DNA of 64,000 bases from Zea mays (taxonomy: Eukaryota > Streptophyta > Magnoliopsida > Poales > Poaceae), in contig NC_050104.1 in NCBI RefSeq assembly GCF_902167145.1, positions 107,829,849-107,893,848 on the forward strand. Reading direction: 5' to 3'. The notes under the pieces were generated by a model that was not told where the DNA came from, made no database searches, and saw nothing but the letters and a program-made list of their open reading frames with translations. Each line of letters opens with the position of its first letter. Positions within the stretch are counted from its first letter, which is position 1. A program made the translations under genes and the position numbers. This document shows, piece by piece, positions 11,250 through 23,418 of this stretch.

Positions 11250-13874
11250 TTAGTTCTTGACTTTAGGTACCCAAACTGTTTTGGGTCCTTTGGCATTAGA
11301 TACAAGAACTTTGGGTACCCAAACACAAGTTTTTGATCCCTTGTGTTTGCCCCCAACAAACTTGGCAACCACCTTGCCTGATTTGTTAGTTAAGACATAG
11401 GATGCATCAAGAGTTTTAAAGGAAATGTCATGATCATTTGATGCACTAGGAGTTTTCTTCTTAGGCAACTTAGCACGGGTTGGTTGACTAGAACTAGATG
11501 TCTCACCCTTATACATAAAAGCATGGTTAGGGCCAGAGTGAGACTTCCTAGAATGAATTTTCCTAATTTTGCTCTCGGGATAACCGGCAGGATACAAAAT
11601 GTAACCCTCGTTATCCTGAGGCATGGGAGCCTTGCCCTTAACAAAGTTGGACAATTTCTTAGGAGGGGCATTAAGTTTGACATTGCCTCCCTGTTGGAAA
11701 CCAATGCCATCCTTAATGCCGGGGCGTCTCCCATTATAAAGCATACTACGAGCAAACTTAAATTTTTCATTTTCTAGTTCATGCTCGGCAATTTTAGCAT
11801 CTAATTTAGCTATATGATCATTTTGTTGTTTAATCATGGAAAGGTGATCATGTATAGCATTAATATCAACATCTCTACATCTAGTGCAAATAGTGACATG
11901 CTCAGTGGTAGATGTAGAGGGTTTGCAAGAATTAAGTTCAACAATCTTAGTACGCAATATATCATTTTTATCTCTAAGATCGAAAATTGTAACAATGCAA
12001 ACATCTAGTTCTTTAGCCTTAGCAAGCAATTTTTCATTCTCAATCCTAAGGCTAGCAAGAGAAATGTTTAATTCTTCAATCTTAGCAAGCAAATCATCAT
12101 TATCATTTCTAAGATTGGGAATTGAAACATCACAAGCATTTAAATCAACCTTAGCAATTAATTTTGCATTCTCATTTCTAAGGTTGTCAACCTTCTCATG
12201 GCAAGTGCTTAGCTCACTAGATAGTTTTTCACATTTTTCTACTTCTAGAGCATAAGCATTTTTAACCTTAACATGCTTTTTGTTTTCTTTAATAAGGAAG
12301 TCCTCTTGGGTGTCCAAGAGATCATCCTTCTCATGAATAGCACTAATCAATTCATTTAATTTCTCCTTTTGTTGCATGTTTAGGTTGGCAAAAAGGGTAC
12401 GCAAATTATCCTCCTCATCACTAGCATTATCATCACTAGAGGACTCATATTTAGTGGAGGATTTGGATTTAACCTTCTTCTTTTTGCCGTCCTTTGCCAT
12501 GAGGCACTTATGGCCGACGTTGGGGAAGAGGAGACCCTTGGTGACGGCGATGTTTGCGGTGTCCTCGTCGAAGGAGGAGTCGGTAGAGCTCTTGTCGGAG
12601 TCCCATTCCCGGCAAACATGGGCATCGCCGCCCTTCTTCTTGTAGTATCTCTTCTTCTCCTTTCTTCTCCCCTTCTTGTCGTCGCCCCTGTCACTGTCAC
12701 TAGATAGTGGACATTTTGCAATAAAATGACCGGGCTTACCACATTTGTAGTACACTTTCTTAGAGCGGGGCTTGTAATCCTTCCCCCTCCTTTGCTTGAG
12801 GATTTGGCGGAAGCTCTTGATGACGAGCGCCATCTCCTCATTGTCGAGCTTTGAGGCGTCGATTAGTTGTCTACTCGATGTAGACTCCTCCTTCTTTTCC
12901 TCCGTCGCCTTGAATACGACCGGTTGTGCTTCGGACGTGGAGGGGCCATCAAGCTCGTTGATCTTCTTTGAGCCTTTGATCATTAATTCAAAGCTCACAA
13001 AATTCCCTATTACCTCCTCGGGAGACATTAGTGTATATCTAGGATTTCCTCGAATTAATTGAACTTGCGTAGGGTTAATAAAAACGAGGGATCTTAGAAT
13101 AACCTTGACCATTTCATGGTCATCCCATTTCTTGCTCCCAAGGTTGCGCACTTGGTTCACCAAGGTCTTGAGCTAGTTGTACATGTCTTGTGGCTCCTCC
13201 CCTTGGCGAAGACGGAAGCGACCGAGCTCCCCCTCGATCGTTTCCCGCTTGGTGATTTTGGTCACCTCGTCTCCTTCGTGCGCGGTATTTAGCGTGTCCC
13301 AAATCTCCTTAGCATTTTTCAACCCTTGCACCTTGTTATACTCCTCTCGACTTAGAGAGGCGAGGAGTATAGTTGAGGCTTGGGAGTTGAATTGTTGGAT
13401 TTGGGCCACTTCATCCCCTACGGATGGTACCTGTACACCAAACTCAACTACATCCCATATACTTTTGTGGAGTGAGGTTAGATGAAATCGCATCAAATCA
13501 CTCCACCTAGCATAATCTTCACCATCAAAAGTTGGTGGTTTGCCTAATGGGACGGAAAGTAAAGGCGTATGTTTAGGAATGCGAGGATAGCGTAAGGGGA
13601 TCTTACTAAACTTCTTGCGCTCATGGCGCTTAGAAGTGACGGACGGCGAGTCAGAGCCGGAGGTGGATGGTGATGAGGTGTCGGTCTCGTAGTAGACCAT
13701 CTTCCTCATCTTCTTCTTCTTATCACCGCTCCGACGCGACTTGTGTGAAGGGGATTCCTATTCCTTTTCCTTTCCCTTCCCTTTGTTGTAGGACTCTCCC
13801 GATGGAGCCTTCCCATGGCTTGTAGCGGGCTTCTCGCCGGTCACCATATCCTTCTTGGTGTGATCTCCCGACAT
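11250..13874 (-). pseudogene. Element B gag, broken
   Basis: Minus-strand capsid gene. Likely ATG at 13874, just after the primer site. An acidic/serine-rich N terminus leads into a UBN2-type gag domain with SVPLGKPPTFDGEDY and WDTLNTAHEGDEV. One CCHC zinc knuckle (CGKPGHFIAKC, near 12740) binds nucleic acid, followed by a basic lysine-rich stretch and a long predicted coiled coil (about 12350-11750). Stops at 13758-13760 and 13173-13175 break it. The second replaces the Arg seen in MYNRLKTL of element C. The gag stop TAA is at 11250-11252. Confidence 0.85.
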
Positions 13875-13908
13875 TACTTCGAGCGGTTAGGCTCTAATGA
13901 AGCACCGG

Positions 13909-13919
13909 CTCTGATACCA
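13909..13919 (-). other. Element B primer binding site
   Basis: Minus-strand TGGTATCAGAG two bases after the 5' LTR end (TTTCA|AT). Complementary to the 3' end of initiator methionine tRNA. Confidence 0.85.
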
Positions 13920-13921
13920 AT

Positions 13922-15191
13922 TGAAAGTTGCCTAGAGGGGGGTGAATAGGGCGAATCTGAAATTTACAAACTTAATCACAACTACAAGCCGGGTTAGCGT
14001 TAGAAATAGAAACGAGTCCGAGAGAGGGCGCAAAACAAATCGCAAGCTAATAAAGAGTGTGACACAAGGATTTGTTTTACCGAGGTTCGATTCTCTCAAA
14101 CCTACTCCCCGTTGAGGTGGTCACAATGACCGGGTCTCTTTCAACCCTTTCCCTCTCTCAAACGGTCCCTCGGACCGAGTGAGCTTCTTCTTCTCAATCA
14201 AACAGGAACAATTTTCCCCGCAAGGACCACCACACAATTGGTGTCTCTTGCCTCGGTTACAATTGAGTTGTTTGCAAGAAAGAGTGAAAGAAAGAAGCAA
14301 TCCAAGCGCAAGAGCTCAAAAGAACACAACAAATCTCTCTCACTAATCACTAATGCTTTGTGTGGAATTGGGAGAGGATTTGATCACTTGGGTGTGTCTA
14401 GAATTGAATGCTAGAGCTCTTGTAAGTAGTTGGAAGGTGGAAAACTTGGATGACTTGAATGGGGGGTGGTTGGGGGTATTTATAACCCCAACCACCAAAC
14501 TAGCCGTTTGGTGGAGGCTGTTGTCGACGGGCGCACCGAACAGTCCGGTGCGCTAGCCACGTCACCTGGTCGTTGGGTTCCGACCGTTGGAGCTCTGTCT
14601 TGTGGGCTCGCCTGGCTGTCCGGTGGCGCACCGGATAAGTCCAGTAGACTGTCCGGTGTGCCACCCACGCGTGCTCTGTCCTCTGCGCGCGCAGGCGCGC
14701 ATTTAATGCGTTGCAGTCGACCGTTGCGCGCGAAGTAGTCGTTGCTCCGCTGGCTCACTGGACAGTCCAGTGTGCACCGGACATGTCTGGTGAATTATAG
14801 CGGGGCGGATTCCCGAAGCTGGCGAGTTCAGAGCCGCTCTTCCTTAGGGCACCGGACACTGTCCGGTGGTGCACCAGACAGTCCGGTGAATTATAGCGAA
14901 GCGCCTCTGAGATTTCCCGACGGTGATGAGTTCAGCTTGGAGTTCCCTGGTGCACCGGACACTGTCCGGTGGCACACCGAATAGTCCGGTGCGCCAGACC
15001 AGGGCACACTCCGGTTGTCCCTTGCTCTCTTTGTTTGAACCCTTTTCTTGGTCTTTTTATTGCTTTAGTGTGAACCTTTGGCACCTGTATAACTTATAGA
15101 CTGGAGCAAACTAGTTAGTCCAATTATTTGTGTTGGGCAATTCAACCACCAAAATCAATTAGGAAATAGGTGTAAGCCTAATTCCCTTTCA
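13922..15191 (-). repeat. Element B 5' LTR, complete (1270 bp)
   Basis: Begins TGAAAGGGAATTAGG on the minus strand at 15191 and ends CAACTTTCA at 13922. U3 (about 14520-15000) is crowded with imperfect palindromes of the form CACCGGACNNTGTCCGGTG. R/U5 is plain, with a GGGGGGTGAATAGG end typical of this lineage. Confidence 0.93.
14477..14485 (-). promoter_or_regulatory. TATA box in element B 5' LTR
   Basis: Minus-strand TTATAAATA in GGTTGGGGTTATAAATACCCC, placed just downstream of the palindrome array. It is the likely core promoter of the element's RNA. Confidence 0.65.
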
Positions 15192-15438
15192 GTCATCCTG
15201 GTGTCGCGGATGGTCCGCCGCAAGGGCCCGGACGGTCCGCGCTTAGTCTGTTTTTCCAAAAAGCTTCTCTTGTCCGGAATAATCTACGGTATTCCGGACA
15301 GTCGATTTATATTAGTTGTAGATGAACTTATGCACATGTGGAATGATCAACTAGACAAACTGGTTAGTCCACAAGGTTTGTGATGGTCGTCAAACACCAA
15401 AATCGATTATAGGAAATGTTGAGACTATTTCCCTTTCA
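15192..15438 (-). repeat. Element C 3' LTR, first 247 bases of U3
   Basis: Matches 23172-23418 with a handful of differences. Read on the minus strand it starts TGAAAGGGAAATAGTC at 15438; the 5' LTR copy starts TGAAATGG. Confidence 0.92.
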
Positions 15439-15475
15439 ATCTCCCCCTTTTTGGTGATTGATGCCAACACAAACC
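15375..15475 (-). other. Stem-loop enclosing the purine tract, element C
   Basis: Arms 15449-15475 and 15375-15402 are near-perfect inverted complements: 23 of about 27 positions pair, including GGTTTGTG at the base and CACCAAAA at the top. The loop contains the purine tract, the LTR start and a small hairpin GGAAAT/ATTTCC (15412-15417 with 15427-15432). Confidence 0.65.
15440..15452 (-). other. Element C polypurine tract
   Basis: Minus-strand AAAAAGGGGGAGAT directly before the 3' LTR start; plus-strand primer position. Confidence 0.8.
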
Positions 15476-16254
15476 AAAGCAAATACAAAGTGTAGAAATG
15501 TAACTAGTTTGCATTTTGACAGATGTGCATAAGTTATTTTGAAATGAAAGCATTTCTAAGCAGATAAGTTTGATATGATAATTTTAACATTTTGGACCAC
15601 ATTTGCACCACTTGTTTTGTTTTTGCAAATTCTTTTGGAAAATCTTTTCAAAGTCTTTTTGCAAATAGTCAAAGGTATATGAATAAGATTGCAAGAAGCA
15701 TTTTCAGGATTTGAAATTTCTCCTCCTGTTTCAAATGCTTTTCCTTTGACTAGAACAAAACTCCCCCTAAATAAAATTCTCCTCTTAGTGTTCAAGAGGG
15801 TTTTTACCAATTTTTGTAAATACCAATTGAAAAAGATCAAATACATTTTGATACCAATTTGAAAAATTCTTGAAAATTTTGAATTTGGCGGTGGTGCGGT
15901 CCTTTTGCTTTGGGGCTAATATTTTCTCCCCCTTTGGCATGAATCGCCAAAAACGGAGACTTTTGAAAGCCCTTTTTACTTTCTCCTCCATTGGTAAATA
16001 AAATATGAGTGAAGATTATACCAATCGAAGAGTGGTGTGGGGTGACGGCGAAGGGTAATTGATACCGATAAAGTGGAGTGGAAGCCTTGTCGTCGCCGAA
16101 GACTCCATTTCCCTTTCAATCTATGACTTAGTAGAAATACACTTGAATACACATTAGTCATAGCCTTGGTACATAAATAATACAAAATTTGCATTTGTAC
16201 CAAAATGAAGGAGATATGATCAAAGGTATATAAATGAGCTATGTGTGCAATGTT
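15476..16254 (-). other. Element C 3' non-coding region
   Basis: About 780 bp with no credible ORF. It parallels the same region of B, including several GGGGGAGA-type purine runs and the TTTTGGCGATT palindromic piece near 15940. Confidence 0.6.
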
Positions 16255-19200
16255 TCAATCAAAATTCCAAGAATCAAGTATATTTAGCTCATTCCTAAGT
16301 TTGGTAAAGGTTTTCTCATCTAATGGTTTGGTAAAGATATCGGCTAGTTGTTCTTTGGTGCTAACATAAGCAATCTCGATATCCCCCCTTTGTTGGTGAT
16401 CCCTCAAAAAGTGATACCGAATGGCTATGTGCTTAGTGCGGTTGTGTTCAAGGGGATTATCCGCCATGCAGATTGCACTCTCATTGTCACATAGGAGAGG
16501 GACTTTGCTCAACTTGTAGCCATAGTCCCTAAGGGTTTGCCTCATCCAAAGCAATTGCGCGCAACAATGGCCTACGGCAATATACTCAGCTTCGGCGATA
16601 GAAAGAGCTACTGAATTTTGTTTCTTTGAAGCTCAAGACACCAGAGATCTTCCCAGAAACTGACAAGTCCCTGATATGCTCTTTCTATCAATTTTACACC
16701 CTGCCCAATCAGCATCTGAATAACGTATTAAATCAAAAGTGGATCCCTTGGGGTACAAAAGACCAAACTTAGGTGTATAAACTAAATATCTCATGATTCT
16801 TTTCACGGCCCTAAGGTGAACTTCCTTAGGGTCGACTTGGAACCTTGCACACATGCATACAGAAAGCATAATATTCGGCCGAGATGCACATAAATAGAGT
16901 AAAGATCCTATCATTGACCGATATACCTTTTGATCTACGGATTTACCTCCCGTGTCGAGGTCGAGATGCCCATTGGTTCCCATGGGTGTCTTGATGGGCT
17001 TGGCATCCTTTATTCCAAATTTGGTAAGTATGTCTTGAATATATTTCGTTTGGCTGATGAAGGTGCCTTCTTGGAGTTGCTTCAATTGGAATCCTAAGAA
17101 GTACTTCAACTCCCCCATCATAGACATCTCAAATTTTTGAATCATGATCCTACTAAACTCTTCACATGTAGATTTGTTAGTAGACCCAAATATGATATCA
17201 TCAACATAAATTTGGAATACAAACAAATCCTTTGCAACAATTTTAGTAAAGAGAGTAGGATCGGCTTTACCGACTTTGAAGCCATTAGTGATAAGAAAAT
17301 CTCTTAGGCATTCATACCATGCTCTTGGGGCTTGCTTAAGCCCATAAAGCGCCTTTGAGAGTTTGTAAACATGATTAGGGTACTCACTATCTTCAAAGCC
17401 GCGAGGTTGCTCAACATAGACCTCTTCCTTGATTGGTCCATTGAGGAAGGCATTTTTCACGTCCATTTGGTAAAGCTTAAAGCCATGGTAAATAGCATAG
17501 GCAAGTAATATACGAATTGATTCAAGCCTAGCTACGGGTGCATAGGTTTCACCTAAATCCAAACCTTCGACTTGTGAATATCCCTTGGCCACAAGTCGGG
17601 CTTTGTTTCTTGTCACCACACCATGCTCATCTTGCTTGTTGTGGAATACCCACTTGGTTCCTACAACATTTTGGTTAGGACGTGGAACAAGATGCCATAC
17701 CTCATTCCTCGTGAAGTTGTTGAGCTCCTCTTGCATTGTCAACACCCAATCCGAATCTCTTAATGCATCTTCCACCCTGTATGGCTCAATAGAAGACACA
17801 AAAGAGTAATGTTCACAGAAATGAGCGACACGAGATCAAGTAGTTACCCCTTTATGAATATCACCGAGGATGGAGTTCACGGGGCGATCTCGTTGTATCG
17901 CTTGGTGGACTCTTGGGTGAGGCGGTCTTTGACCATGTTCTTCTTGATCATCTTCCTTGTCTTTGTCATGGTCATCTCCCCCTTGATCATTGCCCTCCTC
18001 TTGAGGTGGCTCATCTTCTTAATCATCTTCTTCATTGTCCTGAGCCTGATCCTCATCTTGAGTTGGTGGAGATGCTTGATTTGAAGATGATGGTTGATCT
18101 TGTGCTTGTGGAGGCTCTTCGGATTCCTTAGGACACACATCCCCAATGGACATGTTCCTTAGCACTACGCACGGAGCCTCTTCATCATCTAGTTCATCAA
18201 GATCAACTTGCTCCACTTGGGAGCCATTAGTCTCATCAAACACAATGTCACAAGAAACCTCAACTAATCCAGTGGATTTGTTGAAGACTCTATATGCCCT
18301 TGTGTTTGAGTCATAACCAAGTAAAAAACCTTCTACAGCCTTAGGAGCAAATTTGGATTTTCTACCTCTTTTAACAAGAATAAAGCATTTGCTACCAAAG
18401 ACTCTAAAATATGAAACATTGGGCTTTTTACCGGTGAGGAGTTCATATGATGTCTTCTTGAGGATTCGGTGAAGGTAGAGCCGGTTGATGGAGTAGCAAG
18501 CAGTGTTGATTGCTTCCGCCCAAAACCGGTCCGGAGTCTTGTACTCATCAAGCATGGTCCTTGCCATGTCAAGTAGAGTTCTATTCTTCCTCTCCACTAC
18601 ACCATTTTGTTGAGGTGTGTAGGGAGAAGAGAACTCATGCTTGATGCCCTCATCCTCAAGAAAGCCTTCTATTTGTGAGTTCTTGAACTCCGTCCTGTTG
18701 TCACTTCTTATTTTCTTGATCCTTAATCCGAACTCATTTTGAGCTCGTCTCAAGAATCCTTTTAATGTCTCTTGGGTTTGAGTTTATTCCTGCAAAAAGA
18801 ATACCCAAGTGAAGCGAGAATAATCATCCACAAATACAAGACAATACTTACTCCCGCCGATGCTTATGTAAGCGATCGGGCTGAATAGATCCATGTGGAG
18901 TAGCTCAAGCGGCCTGTCAGTTGTCATGATGTTCTTGTGTGGATGATGGGTACCAACTTGCTTCCCTGCTTGACATGCGCTAGAAACTCTGTCTTTCTCA
19001 AAATGAACATTGGTTAGTCCCAAAATGTGTTCTCCCTTTAGAAGCTTGTGAAGATTCTTCATCCCAACATGGGCTAGTCGGTGATGCCAGAGCCAACCCA
19101 TATTAGTCTTAGCAATTAAGCAAGTATCGAGTTCAGCTCTATTAAAATCAACTAAGTATAGCTGACCCTCGAGTACTCCCTTAAATGCTACTGAATCATC

Positions 19201-19506
19201 ACTTCTTCTAAAGACAGTAACACCTAAATCCGTAAAAAGACAGTTGTAACCCATTTTGCATAATTGAGATACAGAAAGCAAATTGTAATCTAAAGAATCT
19301 ACAAGAAAAACATTGGAAATAGAGTGGTCAAAAGATATTGCAATTTTACCAAGTCCTTTGACCAAACCTTGATTACCATCCCCTAATGTGATAGCTCTTT
19401 GGGGATCTTCGTCTTTCTCGTAGGAGGAGAACATCCTTTTCTCCCCTGTCATGTGGTTTGTGCACCCGCTATCAATTATCCAACTTGAGCCCCCGGATGC
19501 ATTAAC
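16255..19506 (-). pseudogene. Element C pol (protease-integrase-RT-RNase H), broken by stops
   Basis: One continuous minus-strand frame. Protease DSGCTNHM is near 19470, the HHCC pre-integrase domain near 19060-18960, and the integrase core near 18910-18570. RT has [12 protein letters not shown] and [12 protein letters not shown] (near 17210). RNase H is at 16600-16255. Stops lie at 18784-18786, 18019-18021 (Gln position), 17836-17838 (Arg position of TTRSRVAHF) and 16633-16635 (Trp position). The integrase motif RSDNGTEF reads RSDNRTEF, a change next to the second catalytic Asp. Pol is +1 relative to gag and is preceded by TTTTGTAGGT with a TAG in the pol frame. Confidence 0.88.
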
Positions 19507-19519
19507 CTACAAAACAAGT

Positions 19520-22140
19520 TTAGGCCTTGTTCTTAGGTACCCAAACGGTCTTGGGTCCTTTCACATTAGAAACAAGCACCTTGGGTACCCAAACACAAGT
19601 CTTGGAGCCCTTGTGTTTGCCCCCAACATATGTGGCAACTACTTTGCCTGATTTGTTAGTTAGCACATAAGATGCATCAAAAGTCTTAAATGAAATATTG
19701 GGTTCATTTGATGCAACAGGAGATTTCTTTTTAGGCATTTTAACATGGGTAGAATGTCTAGAACTAGATGTCTCATTCTTATACATAAAAGCATGATGAG
19801 AACCAGAATGAGACTTTTTAGAATGAATTCTCCTAATTTTATGCTCAGGATAACCAGCAGGATATAAAATATAGCCCTCTTTATCCTGTGCCATGGGAGC
19901 CTTGCCCTTAACAAAATTGGACAATCTCTTAGGGGCATTAAGCTTGACATTGTCTCCCTGTTGGAAGCCAATGCCATCCTTAATGCCAGAGCGTCTCCCA
20001 TTATAGAGCATGCTTCTAGCAAATTTAAATTTTTCATTCTTTATCTCATGCTCATTGATTTTACTAGTTAATTGTGCTATGTGATCATTTTGTTCTTTAA
20101 TTAAAGCTAGGTGATCATGAATAGCATCAACATTAATATCTCTACATCTAGTATAAATAGAAACATGATCAACACTAGATGTAGAAGGTTTGCAAGATTT
20201 TAATTCATCAATCTTAGCATGCAAAATGGTATTCTCTTTCTAAGATTGGAAATAGAGACATTGCAAACATTTAAATCTTTAGCCTTAGAAATTAATTTAT
20301 CATTCTAAATCTTAAGGCTAGAAATTGATTCATTCAATTTGTCAATCTTAGCAATTAAACTAGCATTATCATTTTTAAGATTGGCAATTGATTCATCACA
20401 AGCATTTCTCTTTTCAACCTTAGCGATCAAATTAGCATTTTCAATTCTAAGGTTAGAGATAGTGTCATGGCAAATGCTAAGCTCACTAGTGAATTTTTCA
20501 CATTTCTCTGTTTCCTAAGCATAAGCATTTTTCACTTTAACATGCTTCTTGTTTTCCTTAATAAGGAATTCCTCTTGGCTATCCAAGAGTTCATCCTTCT
20601 CATGAATGGCACCTATCAATTCATTCAATTTTTCCTTTTGTTGCATGTTTAAGTTGGCAAAAAGAGCAAGCAAATCATCTTCATCATCACTAGAGCTACC
20701 CTCATCACTAGATGTCGTATATTTAGTAGAGGCTCTAGATTTTACCTTCTTCTTTTTGTCGTCCTTTGCCATAAGGCACTTGTGGCCAACGTTGGGGAAG
20801 AGGAGGCCTTTGTTGACGGTGATGTTGGCGGCGTCCTCATCGGAGGAGGAATCGGTCGTGCTTTCGTCGGAGTCCCATTCCCGACACACGTGTGCATCAC
20901 CGCCCTTCTTCTTGTAGTGCTTCTTGTTTTCCTTCCTCCTTCCCTTCTTGTCGTCGCCCCTGTCACTATCACTAGACATAGGACATTTAGCAATGAAATG
21001 ACCGAGCTTACCACACTTGTAGCACACTTTCTTGAAGCGGGGTTTATAATCCTTCTCCCTCCTTTGCTTGAGGATTTGGCGGAAGCTCTTGATGATGAGC
21101 GTCATTTCCTCGTTGTCGAGCTTGGAGGCGTCGATGGGGAGCCTACTTGATGTAGACTCTTCTTTCTTTTCTTCCGTCGCTTTGCATGCGATGGGTTGCA
21201 CCTCGGGTGTGGAGGTGCCGCCTTGCTCGATGATTTGTTTGGAGCCTTTGATCATCAACTCAAATTAGCTCACAAACTTTCCTATCACTTCCTCGGGAGA
21301 CATTAGCTTATATCTAGGATCACCACGTATTAATTGAACTTGAGTAGGATTACGAAATACGAGTGATCTAAGAATAACCTTGACCATTTCATGGTCATCC
21401 CATTTTGTGCTCCCGAGGTTGCGCACTTGGTTGACCAAGGTCTTGAGCCGGTTGTACATGACTTGTGGCTCCTCTCCTTGGTTGAGGATGAATCGACCGA
21501 GCTTCTCCTCGATCGTATCCCGCTTGGTGATCTTGGTCACATCATCTCCTTCGTGTGCGGTCTTTAGCATGTCCCAAATCTCTTTGGCACTCTTCAACCC
21601 TTGCACCTTATTATACTCCTCTCGACATAGAGAGGCGAGGAGTATAGTAGTGGCTTGGGAGTTGAAGTGCCAGATTTGGGCGACCTCGTCCGAGTCATAG
21701 CCTTCATCCCCCATGGATGGTACCTGCGCTCCAAACTCAACAATGTCCCAAATGCTAGCGTGGAGTGAGGTTAGATGATGCCTCATTTCATCACTCCACA
21801 TACAATAATCTTCACCATCAAAAACCAGTGGTTTGCCTAATGGGACAGAAAGTAAAGGAGTACATTTAGAAATGCAAGAATAGCGTAGGGGGATCTTACT
21901 AAACTTTTTGCGCTCATGGCGCTTAGAAGTGATGGAAGGAGTGTTGGTGCCGGAGGTGGAGGGCGACGAAGAATCGGTCTCGTAGTAGACCACTTTCTTC
22001 ATCTTCTTCTTGTCGCCACTCTGGTGCGACTTGACGCGGGGAGGTGATTCCTCCCTTCCTTTGGCGCCAGACTCCTTTGATGGAGCCTTCCCGTGGCTTG
22101 TGGCCGTTTCCATCTCCCTCTTGGCGGATCCTCCCGACAT
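19520..22140 (-). pseudogene. Element C gag, broken
   Basis: Minus-strand capsid gene with ATG at 22140. UBN2-type gag domain, CCHC knuckle CGKLGHFIAKC near 21020, lysine-rich stretch, then a coiled-coil tail. A stop TAA at 21265-21267 appears as an extra codon between Ser and Phe of a conserved VSFELM stretch. A 1-bp deletion near 20517 shifts the frame. The last segment (20224-19520) is open in the new frame up to the gag stop TAA at 19520-19522. Confidence 0.85.
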
Positions 22141-22174
22141 CACTTCGAGTTGTTAGACTCTAATGAAGTATCGG

Positions 22175-22186
22175 GCTCCGATACCA
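22175..22186 (-). other. Element C primer binding site
   Basis: Minus-strand TGGTATCGGAGC two bases after the LTR end. It differs by one base from the B site (CGG versus CAG), like element D. Confidence 0.85.
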
Positions 22187-22188
22187 AT

Positions 22189-23418
22189 TGAAAGTCGCCT
22201 AGAGGGGGGTGAATAGGCGGAAACTGAAATTTACAAACTTTAAGCACAACTACAAGCCGGGTTTAGCGTTAGAAATAAAATCAAGTCCGAAAGAGAGGGG
22301 AAAACAAATCAACCAGAGAAATATAGCAGATGACACGGTGATTTGTTTTACCGAGGTTCAGTTCTTGAAAACCTACTCCCCATTGAGGTGGTCACAAAGA
22401 CCGGGTCTCTTTCAACCCTTTCCCTCTCTCAAACAGTCACTTAGACCGAGTGAGCTTTCTCCTTAACCAAACGGGTCACTTAGACCCCTACAAGGACCAC
22501 CACAACTTGGTGTCTCTTGCTTTGATTACAAGTGTCTTGAGAACAAGAATGGGGAAGAAGAAAGCACGATTGCAAAAGCCAAGCGACAAGAGCGATAGAT
22601 AACACATGGATCACTTTCTCTCTCAAGTCTCTAATCACTAATGATCACTTGTCTCAATTGTGGAACTTGGAGAGATTAGAAGCTTTGATTGTGTCTTTGA
22701 ATGGACTACTAGCTCTTGTATTGAATGTGAAAGATTGGAGTGCTTGGGTGAAGTGAATGGAGGTAGTTGGGGTTGTATTTATAGCCCCCAACCACTTCCT
22801 AGTTGTTGCTCCTTTTCTGCCGACCGCGGACGGTCCGCGCCCCTGGTCCGGACGGTTCGCCCCTGCACATCAACGGCTGAAATCGCAACGGTCAGCAGTA
22901 ACGGCTATATCAACGGCTATATAGCATTTAATGTGTCGTTAGATGTCAGATAAAGGCAGTCGCGGACGGTCCGGTCGTGCACCCCGGACGGTCCGCGAGG
23001 ACGCTATAATTCATTTTACCGAACCCGTCACCTTCGGGTTTTTTGGTTCTGCGCCGACCGGACGGTCCGCGCCTGAGGCCGGACGGTCCGCGCTTGGTCT
23101 CGAACGGTGCTTGCTTTTCCATCGGACGGTCCATAGTGTAGACTTGTGTTTTGCATTGGTTCTGTCCGAGGGTCATCCTGGTGTCGCGGATGGTCCGCCG
23201 CAAGGGCCCGGACGGTCCGCGCTTAGTCTGTTTTTCCAAAAAGCTTCTCCTGTCCGGAATAATCTACGGTATTCCAGACAGTCGATTTATATTAGTTGTA
23301 GATGAACTTATGCACCTGTGGAATGATCAACTAGACAAACTGGTTAGTCCACAAGGTTTGTGATGGTCGTCAAACACCAAAATCGATTATAGGAAATGTT
23401 GAGACTATTTCCATTTCA
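22189..23418 (-). repeat. Element C 5' LTR, complete (1230 bp)
   Basis: Begins TGAAATGGAAATAGTC on the minus strand at 23418 and ends GGCGACTTTCA at 22189. U3 (22820-23240) carries many CGGACGGTCCGCG palindromes, a different word from B and D. The outer flank (23419 on, AAAACCAC) is the pre-insertion site on one side. Confidence 0.92.
22786..22793 (-). promoter_or_regulatory. TATA box in element C 5' LTR
   Basis: Minus-strand CTATAAATA in GGGGGCTATAAATACAACC, immediately downstream of the GGACGGTCC palindrome block. Confidence 0.65.

Larger units (their letters stand above)
6891..15191 (-). mobile_element. Element B: Opie/Ji-like Ty1/Copia retrotransposon, decayed, interrupted by element A
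   Basis: The minus-strand order is 5' LTR (13922-15191), primer site, gag, pol (protease, integrase, reverse transcriptase, RNase H), 3' non-coding region, purine tract, and the first 279 bases of the 3' LTR. Element A separates the rest of that LTR, which is outside the window. Several stops and one frameshift inactivate it. Its right end abuts GTCAT of element C's LTR; the uninterrupted counterpart is near 23173. Visible LTR differences (roughly 8-10 in 279 bases) suggest it is older than D or E. The SIRE/Maximus lineage is inferred from the RT and integrase style and the GGGGGAGATTG tract. Confidence 0.9.
15192..23418 (-). mobile_element. Element C: Opie/Ji-like Ty1/Copia retrotransposon, decayed, interrupted by element B
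   Basis: Same minus-strand plan as B: 5' LTR 22189-23418, gag, pol, purine tract, first 247 bases of the 3' LTR. Element B inserted in that 3' LTR; the intact sequence GAGGGTCATCCTGG is at 23168. Coding sequence is close to B but the LTR U3 differs (GGACGGTCCGCG palindromes). Pol keeps one frame throughout and is broken by stops only; gag also has a frameshift. The left part is outside the window. Confidence 0.9.

Noticed and set aside
11484..13485. Plus-strand ORFs opposite element B and C gag
   Set aside because: Antisense shadows of gag; they copy its low-complexity composition and lack their own motifs.
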